Notes: generated by a model from the sequence alone, not told the origin. Shown: positions 8,084 through 17,207, numbered from the stretch's first letter. The stretch is 64,000 nt of DNA from Agromyces cerinus subsp. cerinus (GCF_900142065.1 NZ_FSRJ01000003.1:186001-250000), one strand, 5' to 3'. Numbers and translations are program-made.

Positions 8084-8548
8084 TCAGCTGCGGGTGAGGT
8101 ACGCCTCGATGCGATCGAACGCGCCGTTCCAGGCCTGGATCTGGAAGAAGTCGCGCAGCTCGGGGGTCGGGAAGCCGGTCTGCTCGACGGTCACGAGCGT
8201 GCCGCCGTCATTGGCTTCGAACGTGACCACGACGTGCGTCGTCATGCTGGTGCCGTCGGGTTCGCTGCCGGTCGACTCGGTGACGAGTCGGTGCGGGCGA
8301 TCGATCTCGAGGTAGGTCTGGACCTCGCGGAACAGGGTCTCCCGATTCGGACCCCACACCGCGGTCTGCGTGCCGCCGACCCTCAGGTCGACCTCGATCT
8401 CGACGATGCCCGGTTCCTCGTCGAGGATCGAGAACCAGATCTTCTGCTTCTCTGCATCCGTGTAGGCGTCGAAGACCTGTTCCGGCGTCGCCGGCAGCTG
8501 GCGTTGGAGCCGGAGGCCGATCGTCTCGTTCGTTTCCGTGTCGCTCAT
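8084..8548 (-). CDS. SRPBCC (AHSA1-type) protein
   Basis: A 154-residue START-fold protein of the AHSA1 group: the opening LPATPEQVFDAYTD, the middle DLRVGGTQTAVWGP and the C-terminal Thr-x-Val-Thr-Val-Glu-Gln-Thr-Gly-Phe are typical. Such proteins bind hydrophobic ligands or are uncharacterised. The ATG overlaps the ArsR-type gene's stop (ATGA, 8545-8548), so the two are translationally coupled; the regulator-plus-SRPBCC arrangement is very common in actinobacteria. AAGGAA lies just upstream as a ribosome site. Confidence 0.88.
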   Translation of the reverse strand: MSDTETNETIGLRLQRQLPATPEQVFDAYTDAEKQKIWFSILDEEPGIVEIEVDLRVGGTQTAVWGPNRETLFREVQTYLEIDRPHRLVTESTGSEPDGTSMTTHVVVTFEANDGGTLVTVEQTGFPTPELRDFFQIQAWNGAFDRIEAYLTRS

Positions 8549-8895
8549 GATTCCGTTCCTTTCGCGAGGGTGAAGTAGGCGTCGAGGCCGTCGAGGCGGC
8601 GAGCCCAGAGCCGTTGATAGAAGGTGATCCATGCCATGGCGTCATCCAGTCGTTCGGTGCCGAGGGTGACCTGTCGCACGCGCCCGACCTTCTCGGTCGC
8701 GACGAGCCCCGCGGCCTCGAGCACGTCGACGTGCTTGCGGATGCCGGTGAGGGTCATGCCGCTCGGTTCGGCGAGCTCGGTGATCGTGGCGGGGCCGGCA
8801 CCGAGCCTGGTGAGGATGCCGCGCCGGGTCTCATCGGCGAGGGCGCCGAAGGCCCGGTCGAGCATCGACGGATCGAGTGCAGTTTGCTGAACCAT
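8545..8895 (-). CDS. ArsR family winged-helix regulator (non-metal subgroup)
   Basis: A 116-residue winged-helix repressor: LADETRRGILTRLGAG, then the recognition helix region SGMTLTGIRKHVDVLEAAGLV and a short wing. It has no cysteines in the DNA-recognition helix, so it belongs to the non-metal subgroup that usually sits before an AHSA1 gene. Start at 8895: a TACACT box (complement of 8903-8908) ends seven bases before the ATG and lies inside the palindrome at 8898-8920, implying leaderless, self-repressed expression. Confidence 0.9.
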   Translation of the reverse strand: MVQQTALDPSMLDRAFGALADETRRGILTRLGAGPATITELAEPSGMTLTGIRKHVDVLEAAGLVATEKVGRVRQVTLGTERLDDAMAWITFYQRLWARRLDGLDAYFTLAKGTES

Positions 8896-8897
8896 GT

Positions 8898-8920
8898 GGT
8901 TCAGTGTAGAACACTGAACC
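8898..8920. promoter_or_regulatory. ArsR-type operator over a leaderless promoter
   Basis: A perfect inverted repeat: GGTTCAGTG (8898-8906) and CACTGAACC (8912-8920) around TAGAA. It contains the minus-strand -10 box TACACT of the regulator gene, so occupancy would block the promoter. Confidence 0.75.
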
Positions 8921-9035
8921 GAAAAGTTCAATAACCGCATCGGCTGGCCGGGCGGGCGAGCGCGGCGCGGGTCTCGGGACCGGTTCGGGGTCTCGAGAGG
9001 GCGCCGGCGCCGCTCCGGCGCCGGTCGGGCCCGGC

Positions 9036-10469
9036 TCAGGCCATCGTGTCGAGGATCGCGACGAGGTGCTCGAACGTCGTGTTCGGGTTGACGATCGCGA
9101 AGCGCGTGTTGGGCCGGCCCGCGTGCGAGCTCGGCGTCACGAACGCCCGCTGCTCGTCGAGCAGTCTCGCCGACCACGCGTCGTAGTCGGCCTTCGTCCA
9201 GCCGTCGCGCTCGAACACGACGACCGAGAGCTGCGGCGACCGCACGAGGCTGAGCCCATCGCGGCCCTCGATCTCGTCGGCGATCTGCTGCGCGAGGGCG
9301 ATCGAGCTCGAGATCGCCTCGCGGTACGCGGTGCCGCCGTAGGTCGCGAGCGAGAACCAGAGCGGCAGGCCGCGCGCACGGCGCGTGAGGTGCGCGGCGT
9401 AGTCCGACGGGCTCCAGTCGCCGCCCTCGGTGAGGGTGTCGAGGTACTCGGCGTGCTGGGTGTGCGCGCGGCGGCCCTGCTCGGGGTCGCGGTAGATGAG
9501 CGCGCACGCGTCGAAGGGGGCGAAGAGCCACTTGTGCGGGTCGACGATCACCGAGTCGGCGTGCTCGACGCCCGAGAAGCGGTGCCGCGCGAGGGGCGAG
9601 AGCATGCCGGCGAGGCCGTAGGCGCCGTCGACGTGGAACCAGAAGTCGAAGTCGCGCTTCAGCTCGGCGATCGAGGCGAGGTCGTCGACGATGCCGAAGT
9701 TCGTCGAGCCTGCGGTCGCGACCACGGCGAAGACGGATGCCCCGTGCTCCTCGAGTGCCGCACGCACGTCGTCGCCCCGCAGCATGCCGTCGCCGGCAGG
9801 GGTCACGGGCACGACGTCGACGTCCATGACGCGGGCGGCCGAGGCGATCGAGGAGTGCGCCTCGGCGCTGCACACGATCTTCCAGCGACCGCCGGGGGGC
9901 GCGGGCACCGCGGCATCCGCTGCGCCGTCGCTCAGCCGGTGACGCGCGTGCTCGCGCGCGGCGACGAGGGCCGAGAGGTTGCCGAGCGTGCCGCCCTGCA
10001 CGAAGACGCCGCCCGAGCCGGCGGGGAGGCCGAACTCGCGGCCGAGCCACGAGAGCACCTCGTTCTCGGCGTACACCGCGCCGGCGCCCTCGAGCCAGGA
10101 ACCGCCATAGAGGGCGCTCGCCGAGACCACGAGGTCGAACGCCGTGGCGGCCTTCGTCGGCGCCGTCGGGATGAAGGAGAGGTACTGCGGGTGGTCGGTC
10201 GTGATGCAGGCCGGGGCGAGCACGTGCTCGAAGAGGGCGAGCGCGCGGGCCGCCCCGATGCCCTGCTCGTCGATCGTGCGACCGGCGAGGCGGCGCAGCT
10301 CGGCCTCGGTGACCGGCTTGTCGAGCGGGGTGTCGTCGCTCAGGATGCGCCGGCGCGAGTACGCGAGCACGAGGTCGACGAGGTGGCTGGTCTCGTCGGA
10401 GGTCGAGTGCATGCGGGTCGCGGGGTCGCGCGGCTCGTTCGCATCGAGGTCGAGTTCAGTGCGGTGCAT
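9036..10469 (-). CDS. Pyridoxal-phosphate-dependent decarboxylase, group II
   Basis: A 477-residue PLP enzyme of the group II amino-acid decarboxylase family (aromatic amino acid, glutamate or diaminobutyrate decarboxylases). Visible landmarks are GGTLGNLSAL for the cofactor phosphate, HVDGAYGLAG with the pyridine-binding Asp, and DPHKWLFAP with the Schiff-base lysine. It releases CO2 from an amino acid to give an amine; the substrate cannot be read here. ATG 10469 follows AGGGAA; an upstream ATG at 10529 lacks one. It is monocistronic, downstream of nothing in the same direction except the distant sulfatase. Confidence 0.88.
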   Translation of the reverse strand: MHRTELDLDANEPRDPATRMHSTSDETSHLVDLVLAYSRRRILSDDTPLDKPVTEAELRRLAGRTIDEQGIGAARALALFEHVLAPACITTDHPQYLSFIPTAPTKAATAFDLVVSASALYGGSWLEGAGAVYAENEVLSWLGREFGLPAGSGGVFVQGGTLGNLSALVAAREHARHRLSDGAADAAVPAPPGGRWKIVCSAEAHSSIASAARVMDVDVVPVTPAGDGMLRGDDVRAALEEHGASVFAVVATAGSTNFGIVDDLASIAELKRDFDFWFHVDGAYGLAGMLSPLARHRFSGVEHADSVIVDPHKWLFAPFDACALIYRDPEQGRRAHTQHAEYLDTLTEGGDWSPSDYAAHLTRRARGLPLWFSLATYGGTAYREAISSSIALAQQIADEIEGRDGLSLVRSPQLSVVVFERDGWTKADYDAWSARLLDEQRAFVTPSSHAGRPNTRFAIVNPNTTFEHLVAILDTMA

Positions 10470-10574
10470 CCGGAGGTTCCCTTTCGGCTCGGCCGAGCCG
10501 GAAGCCGGCGGGCCACGGGAAAGCATCACATACCTCGGCGGAACCGCAAAAAAGCCTCACGATTCCTGCGTCGC

Positions 10575-10601
10575 GCGCCGCTTCCGTGCAGGAAGCGGCG
10601 C
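10575..10601. terminator. Strong hairpin downstream of the sulfatase gene
   Basis: GCGCCGCTTCC (10575-10585) and GGAAGCGGCGC (10591-10601) are perfect 11-base arms around GTGCA. It lies 17 bases after the sulfatase stop on the minus strand; a run of six T follows further downstream at about 10548-10553 in that orientation. Confidence 0.7.
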
Positions 10602-10617
10602 ACGAACGCAACGGATG

Positions 10618-12972
10618 CTACTGGTGACGCAACGCCGCCTGCAGGTGCTCCTCGGGGTCGACGAGGTGGTTGTGGTCGTCGACGCCGAGCGCGACCTCGG
10701 CCCAGTGCAGCACGCCGCTGAACGCGCCGCCCCACTTCTTGTAGCCCTCGTAGGCGGGCATGCCGGTGTCGCAGCCCGTGTCGAGCCCCTCGTCGAACGA
10801 GAAGTAGAGCGCGTGCGTGTGCTCGACGCGGCCGGTGCCGACCGCCTTGCCGTCGATGAAGAGCGTGACGTCGCCGCCCTTGCCGATGCCGCCGCCGTCG
10901 TAGGCGAACTCGACGCGCACCTGGTGCTCGCCCGCGCCGACTGGGACATCCGACAGGGTGGTCGAGCGCTGCAGGCCGCAGTAGTTGTAATGGAAGCCGA
11001 CCTTGCCGTCTTCGGCGAAGAACGACCAGCCGCCGGTGCGGCCGCCCTGAGCGACGATCGCGCCCTCGAGCGCGCCGTCGTCGGGCACGACCACCTCTGC
11101 GGTCACCGAGAACGAGCGGTTCTTCACGTTGATCGCGACGTTCTCGCCGAGGCGCACCATGCCCGGGTAGAGCCGCAGACGGTCGCCCTTCACGAGCGTC
11201 GGCCGGCCGGCGATCTCGGGGTTCATGCGCTCGGCCGCGCGGTCGTCCATCGGGAACACGTTGTGTCGCGCCGCCTCGATGAGGAACAGCCGCTGCAGCT
11301 CGGCGAGCTTCTCGGGCTGCTCGTCGGCGAGGTTCTTCGCCTGCGTCCAGTCGGTGGTCGTGTCGTAGAGCTCCCACACGTCGAGCGAGAAGTCGGGGGC
11401 CTTCGACACGACGTCCCACGGGGTGCGGTGCTTCGTGACCGCGGTCCAGCCGCGGTGGTAGATGCCGCGGTTGCCCATGAGTTCGAAGTACTGCGTCGTG
11501 TGGCGTTCGTCGGCGGTTGCGTCGTCGAAGCTGTACGCCATCGAGACGCCGTGCATCGGCTCCTGCGTGACGCCGTTGAACGTGTGCGGCTCGGCGAGAC
11601 CCGCCACGTCGAGCACGGTCGGCGCGAGGTCGATGACGTGGTGCCACTGCTGGCGCACCTCGCCCTTGGCGGCGATGCGGCTCGGCCAGTGCACGATCGT
11701 GCCGTTGCGGGTGCCGCCGTAGTGGGAGGCGACCTGCTTGGTCCACTGGTACGGGGTGCACATCGCGTGCGCCCAGGCGACCGAGTAGTGGTTGTACGCC
11801 TCGGGGCCGCCGACCTTGTCGAGGTGCTCCTTCCAGAACTCGACCGTCTCGAACTGGCCGCCGCCGTTGGAGGCGGTGGTCAGCATGTAGGCGCCGTTGA
11901 TGCCGCCCTCGGCCGAGGCGCCGTTGTCGCCGATGATGTAGTAGATCAGCGTGTCCTCGAGGATGTCGAGCTCCTCGAGCGCATCGATGACGCGACCGGT
12001 GTGGTGGTCGGCGTACTCGAGGAAGGCCGCGTAGACCTCCATCTGGCGGGCCAGCACGGGCTTCTGCTCGTCGGGCACGTCGTCCCACGCGGGCAGGCCC
12101 TCCGGCCGGGCGGTCAGCTCGGAGTCGGCGGCGATGACGCCGAGCTCCTTCTGCCGCGCGAAGGTCTGCTCCCGCTGCGCATCCCAGCCGAGGTCGAACT
12201 TCCCCTCGTACTTGGCGATCCAGTCCTTCGGCACGTGGTGCGGTGCGTGCGTCGCGCCCGGCGCGAAGTACACGAAGAAGGGCTTGTCGGGCGTCAGGCT
12301 CTTCTGCTGGCGCACGTAGTCGATCGCCTTGTCGGCGAGGTCGGGCATCAGGTGGTAGTCGGGATCGGTGGGCGGCTCGATCGTCGTGAGGCCGTCGATG
12401 AGCGCCGGCGTGTACTGGTTCGTCTCGCCGCCGATGAAGCCGTAGAAGCGCTCGAAACCGCTCTGCGCGGGCCAGTGGTCGAACGGGCCGGTCGGGCCAG
12501 ACTCCCACACGGGCACCTCGTGGCACTTGCCGAACTGCGCGGTGTTGTAGCCGCTCTGGCGGAGGATCTCGGGCAGCGGCACCGCGGTGTTCGGGCGCGT
12601 CGAGCGGTAGCCGGGCGCGGGCGTCGCGGTCTCGGTGATGTGGCCCATGCCGACGGCGTGGTGGTTGCGGCCCGAGAGCAGCGCGGCCCGGGTCGGCGAG
12701 CAGAGCGCCGTGGTGTGGAACCGCGAGTAGCGCAGGCCCTCGCCGGCGAGGCGCTCTGCGGTGGGCGTGTGGATGGGGCCGCCGAAGGCGCTGGACGCCC
12801 CGAAGCCGACGTCGTCGAGCAGGATCACGAGCACGTTCGGCGCCTGGGCCGGCGGCCTCGCCGGCTCGATGGGCGGGAACTTCTCGTCGAGCTTCTTCGC
12901 GTCGTACGCGACCGGCCCTTGGTACGGGCGGTCGGGCACGGGAAGCACGGATCCCGGTCGGACGTCGTTCAT
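10618..12972 (-). CDS. Arylsulfatase, large actinobacterial type
   Basis: A 784-residue sulfatase, the size of the mycobacterial AtsA group. The Asp53-Asp54 metal pair (LVILLDDVGFG), the signature Cys91-Ser-Pro-Thr-Arg, whose Cys is converted to formylglycine, and the downstream GRNHH are present, followed by a C-terminal beta-rich region from about residue 580. It hydrolyses sulfate esters, from aryl or sugar substrates. No signal peptide is seen, so it probably acts in the cytosol. ATG 12972 follows GAGGGGGA. It lies next to sugar genes, so a sulfated sugar is a reasonable substrate (inference); a maturation enzyme is not in the window. Confidence 0.92.
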   Translation of the reverse strand: MNDVRPGSVLPVPDRPYQGPVAYDAKKLDEKFPPIEPARPPAQAPNVLVILLDDVGFGASSAFGGPIHTPTAERLAGEGLRYSRFHTTALCSPTRAALLSGRNHHAVGMGHITETATPAPGYRSTRPNTAVPLPEILRQSGYNTAQFGKCHEVPVWESGPTGPFDHWPAQSGFERFYGFIGGETNQYTPALIDGLTTIEPPTDPDYHLMPDLADKAIDYVRQQKSLTPDKPFFVYFAPGATHAPHHVPKDWIAKYEGKFDLGWDAQREQTFARQKELGVIAADSELTARPEGLPAWDDVPDEQKPVLARQMEVYAAFLEYADHHTGRVIDALEELDILEDTLIYYIIGDNGASAEGGINGAYMLTTASNGGGQFETVEFWKEHLDKVGGPEAYNHYSVAWAHAMCTPYQWTKQVASHYGGTRNGTIVHWPSRIAAKGEVRQQWHHVIDLAPTVLDVAGLAEPHTFNGVTQEPMHGVSMAYSFDDATADERHTTQYFELMGNRGIYHRGWTAVTKHRTPWDVVSKAPDFSLDVWELYDTTTDWTQAKNLADEQPEKLAELQRLFLIEAARHNVFPMDDRAAERMNPEIAGRPTLVKGDRLRLYPGMVRLGENVAINVKNRSFSVTAEVVVPDDGALEGAIVAQGGRTGGWSFFAEDGKVGFHYNYCGLQRSTTLSDVPVGAGEHQVRVEFAYDGGGIGKGGDVTLFIDGKAVGTGRVEHTHALYFSFDEGLDTGCDTGMPAYEGYKKWGGAFSGVLHWAEVALGVDDHNHLVDPEEHLQAALRHQ

Positions 12973-13107
12973 GTGTTCCCCCTCATGCGCGGCGTCCTTC
13001 ACCGCGCCCCTCGATCATCGCAGCGTGAGAGGGGCTCCGACCGGCTCGAGGCAGCGCGTCGCGAGAGCGAGGCGACCGGAGCCGCCTCGCTCTCGGGAGG
13101 GAACGCG

Positions 13108-14268
13108 TCAGCGGCGCACGAACTCCCGCACGAAGTCCTCGTCGACGCTCACGCCGAGACCCGGGCCGGTCGGCACCGTGAAGTCGCCGTTGGGCGCGAC
13201 CTCGAGTGGGGTCGTGAGGATCCGGTTCGCGACCGGCAGGGTGAGCGGCTGGTACTCGAACGCGAGCAGCGACGGCGAGCTCGCGGCGACGTGCAGGCCG
13301 GCGGCCATCGCGATGCCGAACGCGGCGGAGTGATGCGGTGCCACCTGCGCGTGGAAGGCGTCGGCGATGGCCGCGATCGCGATGCCCTCGGTGATGCCCG
13401 TGCGGCCGATGTCGGGCTGGGTCAGGCCGACCGCCCGACGGGTCAGCCAGTCGGTGAACTCGAATCGACTGCGCATCGCCTCGCCGACCGCGACGGGGGT
13501 CTCGATGGATGCCGCGAGGTCGCGGTGGCCCTCGACGTCTTCGGGGGCGAGCGGCGCCTCGAAGAACCAGGCGTGGCGTTCGTCGAGTTCGCGCCCGAGC
13601 GCTTTCGCCTCGCCGAGGCGGTAGCTCCAGTGCGCGTCGAGTGCGACCTGCAGGTCGGGGTGCGCGTCGCGCACGGCGTCGTAGGTCGCGAGGTCGGTGC
13701 GGAGGTCGGTGCCGAGGTGCATCTTGAACCGGCGCACGCCCGCTTCGACGAGCACGGCGGTCTTCTCGGCGATCTCGGCGTCGTCGGCGCCCCGCACCCC
13801 CGACACGTAGGTCGGCAGCACGTCGGCGAAGCGCCCGCCCGCGAGCTCGGACACCGAGAGGCCGGTGGCCTTGCCCCAGAGGTCCCACAGCGCGATGTCG
13901 ACGGCGGCCATCGCATCGGCCTGATGTCCGGTGAGGTGTCCGCGCTCGCGCATCGACTCCGACATGCGGTGCCAGAGGGTGCGCACCGAACGCGGGTCCT
14001 CGCCGATGATGAGCGGCGTCAGCAGGTGGTCGACGATCGCGGCCGCGACCTCGGGGGCGACCGGGGCGAGCCCCTCGCCCCAGCCCACGAGTCCGTCGTC
14101 GGTCTCGATCTTCACGATGAGCGTCTCGTAGCCGGGGGAGTAGAGGCTCCGCCACGGCGGCCGGATCATGTAGCCGCGGTGCTCGACCGCCGCCTCGCCC
14201 GCGTAGGAGTCTTCGGCATCCTCCTTCGAGATGAAGAGGGGGAACGTTTGGACGCGCGCGATTCTCAC
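13108..14268 (-). CDS. Mandelate racemase/muconate lactonizing enzyme family (enolase superfamily)
   Basis: A 386-residue enolase-superfamily enzyme. Metal ligands Asp211, Glu237 and Glu263 and the Asp286-His312/313 acid-base dyad (QPDIGRTG, APHHS) place it in the mandelate racemase subgroup, which dehydrates or isomerises sugar acids. The usual second catalytic Lys of the K-x-K motif is His184 here (FKMHLG, Lys182). It would act on an aldonate or a sugar lactone produced by the nearby dehydrogenase and lactonase. GTG 14268 follows GGAGACC. It shares direction with the IclR gene upstream. Confidence 0.87.
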   Translation of the reverse strand: MRIARVQTFPLFISKEDAEDSYAGEAAVEHRGYMIRPPWRSLYSPGYETLIVKIETDDGLVGWGEGLAPVAPEVAAAIVDHLLTPLIIGEDPRSVRTLWHRMSESMRERGHLTGHQADAMAAVDIALWDLWGKATGLSVSELAGGRFADVLPTYVSGVRGADDAEIAEKTAVLVEAGVRRFKMHLGTDLRTDLATYDAVRDAHPDLQVALDAHWSYRLGEAKALGRELDERHAWFFEAPLAPEDVEGHRDLAASIETPVAVGEAMRSRFEFTDWLTRRAVGLTQPDIGRTGITEGIAIAAIADAFHAQVAPHHSAAFGIAMAAGLHVAASSPSLLAFEYQPLTLPVANRILTTPLEVAPNGDFTVPTGPGLGVSVDEDFVREFVRR

Positions 14269-14294
14269 AGGGTCTCCAGTGACGAGAGGGATCG

Positions 14295-14398
14295 AGAACG
14301 CCGCCGACGGATGCCGCGGCGTGGGGTTTCAGGTCGAGGTGCCGCGAACGCCGTCGCGGCGTGGGGTCAGAGTGCCGCGAACGCCGTCGCGGAGTGGG
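14295..14398. repeat. 33-bp tandem duplication over the IclR stop codon
   Basis: A 27-base sequence at 14339-14365 recurs at 14372-14398 with one mismatch (period 33); a third, degenerate copy with GCGGCGTGGGG starts near 14295. The copy at 14372-14398 is the coding end of the IclR gene and the stop (14367-14369) lies between copies. Confidence 0.85.
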
Positions 14399-15170
14399 AG
14401 GCGCTGTAGCCGAGGGCGACGGAGATCTCGTCGGCCGCCTCGATCACCTGCAGCGCGATCTCCTGATGAGGGGCCTGCAGGTCGAGCACCGAGAGGGGGC
14501 CGCTCGCGGAGAGGCCCGCGACGATCTCGCCGGCGCGGTTGCGGATGGGTGCGGCGATGCACGCCCGCCCGAAGGCGAGCTCCTCGATCTCGGTCGCGTA
14601 CCCGCGGCTGCGGGTCTCGTCGAGGGCGATCTCCATGGCGTCGCGGTCGACGATCGTGTGCGGCGTGTACCGCTGCGGCGTGTTCGCGAAGTACTCGTCG
14701 ACGAGCGCCGAGGGCATGCCCGACAGCAGCGCCTTGCCGAGGCCCGTGGCGTGCAGCGGGGCGGTGCGGCCCGCCATCGCGAACGACTTCGGTGCGAGCG
14801 CGCCCTCGAAGTTGCAGAGGTAGGTGAAGGTGAAGCCGCTGAGTTCGGCGACGTTCACGCCGATGCCGAGCCGGTGCGCGAGGTTCTGGGCGATCTGGCG
14901 GGACGCGCGGAAGATCGGGGAGCCGTTGAGGGCGATCGTGCCGAGGGAGACGGCGGCCGGGCCGAGCCGGTACAGGCCGGTCCGGTCGTCCTGGACGACG
15001 AACCGCATGCGGTCGAGCGCCGACATCATGCGGGACACGGTGGACTGGCCGAGGCCGGTGAGCGCGCAGAGCTCCGACACGCGGAGCTCGCCGGACTCCT
15101 CGGTGAAACAGGCGAGCAGGGACATAGCCCGTTCGACGGTCTGTGTGCCGCCGACCGATTCCGATGCCAT
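14367..15170 (-). CDS. IclR family transcriptional regulator
   Basis: A 267-residue IclR regulator: N-terminal winged helix (residues 8-65, LRVSELCALTGLGQSTVSRMMSAL region) and a C-terminal effector-binding domain with the usual GLGKALLSG and AAPIRN segments. IclR proteins typically control the transport and breakdown of a nearby sugar or aromatic acid. It faces the ABC importer genes across a 238-base intergenic region and precedes the racemase-family gene in its own direction, so both are likely targets. The end of the gene overlaps a tandem repeat. Confidence 0.9.
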   Translation of the reverse strand: MASESVGGTQTVERAMSLLACFTEESGELRVSELCALTGLGQSTVSRMMSALDRMRFVVQDDRTGLYRLGPAAVSLGTIALNGSPIFRASRQIAQNLAHRLGIGVNVAELSGFTFTYLCNFEGALAPKSFAMAGRTAPLHATGLGKALLSGMPSALVDEYFANTPQRYTPHTIVDRDAMEIALDETRSRGYATEIEELAFGRACIAAPIRNRAGEIVAGLSASGPLSVLDLQAPHQEIALQVIEAADEISVALGYSASHSATAFAAL

Positions 15171-15408
15171 CGGGACTCCTTCTCAATGCAGTTGCCGAGC
15201 GTGGTTGCATACCCGCTCGGGCTGCGCCATTGCCGTCAGTGTAGTGAGCGGAATCGGTCGAGGCAATCCAAATATGGGTGAGTCATGCATTTAGTGGATT
15301 TAGCATCCGCATTGTGGTTTACTGGCCGCACGTCAGCGTTGACCACTTGTGACGACGACGCACAGGGGCCCCTGATGAGGGGTCGCCATCTCTCGGGAAG
15401 TGAACGCA
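15171..15408. promoter_or_regulatory. Divergent promoter region of IclR and the sugar importer
   Basis: 238 bases between divergent starts hold an AT-richer island at about 15265-15322 (with the repeated word ATTTAG) that stands out from the surrounding sequence and probably contains the IclR operator. A TTGACC at about 15338 is a possible -35 element; no convincing partner -10 box was found. Confidence 0.45.
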
Positions 15409-16353
15409 ATGCAGCAAGCCATCCTCGAACGACCCGCGACACGCGAGGCGACCGAGCCGACCGAGCCGCGATCCGGGCGCCGTTCGACGCTCGGCGCGAA
15501 GGATCGCACCTTCGGATTCATGATCGCACTCCCCGCGGTCCTGCTCTTCCTCGTGATCGCGATCTATCCGCTCGTCTCCAGCATCGGCACGAGCCTCTAC
15601 GACCAGTCGCTGCTCACGCCCGATCGCACCTTCGTCGGCTTCGACAACTACGTCGCGATCTTCGGCGAGTTCATGGCGCGCCTCGGCACGACGCTCACCT
15701 TCGCGACGCTCGCGACGATCTTCCCCGTGCTGCTCGGTGTCGCGCTCGCCGTGCTGCTGAACGCGCGCCTCCGTGGTCGCAATATCCTGCGCGGCACGCT
15801 CATGCTGCCGTGGCTCCTGCCCGGCGTCGTCGTCTCGTTCCTCTGGGCGTGGATCTTCAACGACAGCTACGGCGTGCTGAACCACCTGCTCACCATGGTG
15901 GGCCTGCCCGAGGTGAGCATGCTCGGCAATCCCACCGGTGCGATGGCGGCCGTCGTGATCGCGAAGACGTGGCACTCGTTCCCCTGGATCATGGTCGTCG
16001 CACTCTCGGTGCTGCAGACCCTGCCGGCCGAGCAGCTCGAGGCCGCGACGATCGACGGCGCCACGCGTTCGCAGCGGTTCCGCTACATCTCGCTGCCGCA
16101 CATCGTGGGGCCCGTCGCGCTCGTCGCGACCCTCGAGTTCATCTACAACTTCGGCAACTTCGACACCATCTTCGTGATGACGGGAGGCGGCCCCGGAGAT
16201 TCGACGACGACGCTCGCCGTCAGCCTCTATCAACTCGCGTTCGGCAGCTACGAGCTCGGCAAGGCATCCGCCATGGGCGTGCTCTGGCTCATCCTGCTCG
16301 CGATCATCTCGAGCGCATACCTGCTGCTCAACCGACGTCTGGAGAAGCGATGA
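15409..16353 (+). CDS. ABC sugar transporter permease (MalF/UgpA type)
   Basis: A 314-residue inner-membrane permease with about six helices and the cytosolic EAA loop (EAATIDGATRSQRFRYISLP) that docks the ATPase. It forms the membrane channel with the next gene and takes up a sugar or oligosaccharide delivered by the lipoprotein encoded third. ATG 15409 has GGGAAG about nine bases upstream; an in-frame GTG at 15400 adds three residues. Its stop overlaps the next start (ATGA). No ATPase gene accompanies this importer. Confidence 0.92.
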   Translation: MQQAILERPATREATEPTEPRSGRRSTLGAKDRTFGFMIALPAVLLFLVIAIYPLVSSIGTSLYDQSLLTPDRTFVGFDNYVAIFGEFMARLGTTLTFATLATIFPVLLGVALAVLLNARLRGRNILRGTLMLPWLLPGVVVSFLWAWIFNDSYGVLNHLLTMVGLPEVSMLGNPTGAMAAVVIAKTWHSFPWIMVVALSVLQTLPAEQLEAATIDGATRSQRFRYISLPHIVGPVALVATLEFIYNFGNFDTIFVMTGGGPGDSTTTLAVSLYQLAFGSYELGKASAMGVLWLILLAIISSAYLLLNRRLEKR

Positions 16354-17207
16354 GTCACGGCCGCGACATCGGAGAGGCGATCATCCGCCCGAGACTGTCG
16401 ATCCCCGGGCGCCTCGGGCTCATCCTGCTCGCCCTCTTCGGCCTCCTGCCGATCTACTGGCTGACCTCGACGGCGTTCATGAAGAAGGAGGCGGTGTTCG
16501 CGCTCGATCGGCCGCTCTTCCCGGTCGACCCGACGCTGGACAACTTCATCGGCTTCTTCCAGAACGATGCGCTGCTCCAGGCGCTCGCGAACAGCTTCAT
16601 CGTCTCGACGGGCACGGCCGTGCTCTCCGTGCTCGTCGGCGGCATCATGGCCTACTCGCTCTCGAAGTTCCGCTACCGCGGGCGCAACGCGATCATGTTC
16701 ATGTTCCTCATCGGGCAGCTGATCCCCGGCGCGCTGCTGCTGATCTCGCTGTACCTGATGCTGAGCTCGGCCGGCCTGCTCTACACCTACACGGCGCTCA
16801 TCATCTCGTTCACGACGTTCACGCTGCCGCTCGTGGTGTTCCTCCTGAAGGGCATCATCGACGGGCTGCCCGACGACATCCTCGAGGCGGCGAAGGTCGA
16901 CGGACTCTCGCGCATCGCGACGATGTTCCAGATCGTCTTCCCGCTCGTGGTGCCCGGCCTCATCACGGCGGCGATGTTCGCCTTCATGCGCGGCTGGAGC
17001 GACCTGCTGTTCGCGCTCACGCTCGCGGGCCCAGACAAACAGACCCTGCCGGCCGGCCTCACCCAGGCCTTCATCCGCGAGGGCACGGCCGACTGGCCGG
17101 CACTCATGGCGGCATCCCTCATCACCTCGTTGCCGCTCGCCATCATCTTCATCCTCCTCCAGCGCTACTTCGTCTCCGGCCTCGCGTCGGGGGCCGTCAA
17201 GGGGTAG
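16350..17207 (+). CDS. ABC sugar transporter permease (MalG/UgpE type)
   Basis: A 285-residue second permease subunit with about six helices. The EAA loop (DDILEAAKVDGLSRIATMFQIVFPL) is clear. It overlaps the previous gene by four bases (ATGA), so the two subunits are co-translated. Family partners import mono- or oligosaccharides; the specificity sits in the binding protein downstream. Confidence 0.93.
   Translation: MSHGRDIGEAIIRPRLSIPGRLGLILLALFGLLPIYWLTSTAFMKKEAVFALDRPLFPVDPTLDNFIGFFQNDALLQALANSFIVSTGTAVLSVLVGGIMAYSLSKFRYRGRNAIMFMFLIGQLIPGALLLISLYLMLSSAGLLYTYTALIISFTTFTLPLVVFLLKGIIDGLPDDILEAAKVDGLSRIATMFQIVFPLVVPGLITAAMFAFMRGWSDLLFALTLAGPDKQTLPAGLTQAFIREGTADWPALMAASLITSLPLAIIFILLQRYFVSGLASGAVKG

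Noticed and set aside
8545-10050. A 501-codon minus-strand frame containing the ArsR-type protein at its end
   Set aside because: Only the last 116 codons resemble a protein; the rest is an out-of-frame shadow of the PLP decarboxylase. The true start is at 8895 with a promoter and operator.
10144-14409. A 1421-codon open frame on the plus strand opposite the sulfatase, racemase-family and IclR genes
   Set aside because: Its product is Arg/Val/Glu-rich without domains and it mirrors three well-supported minus-strand genes; long antisense frames are expected at this GC content.
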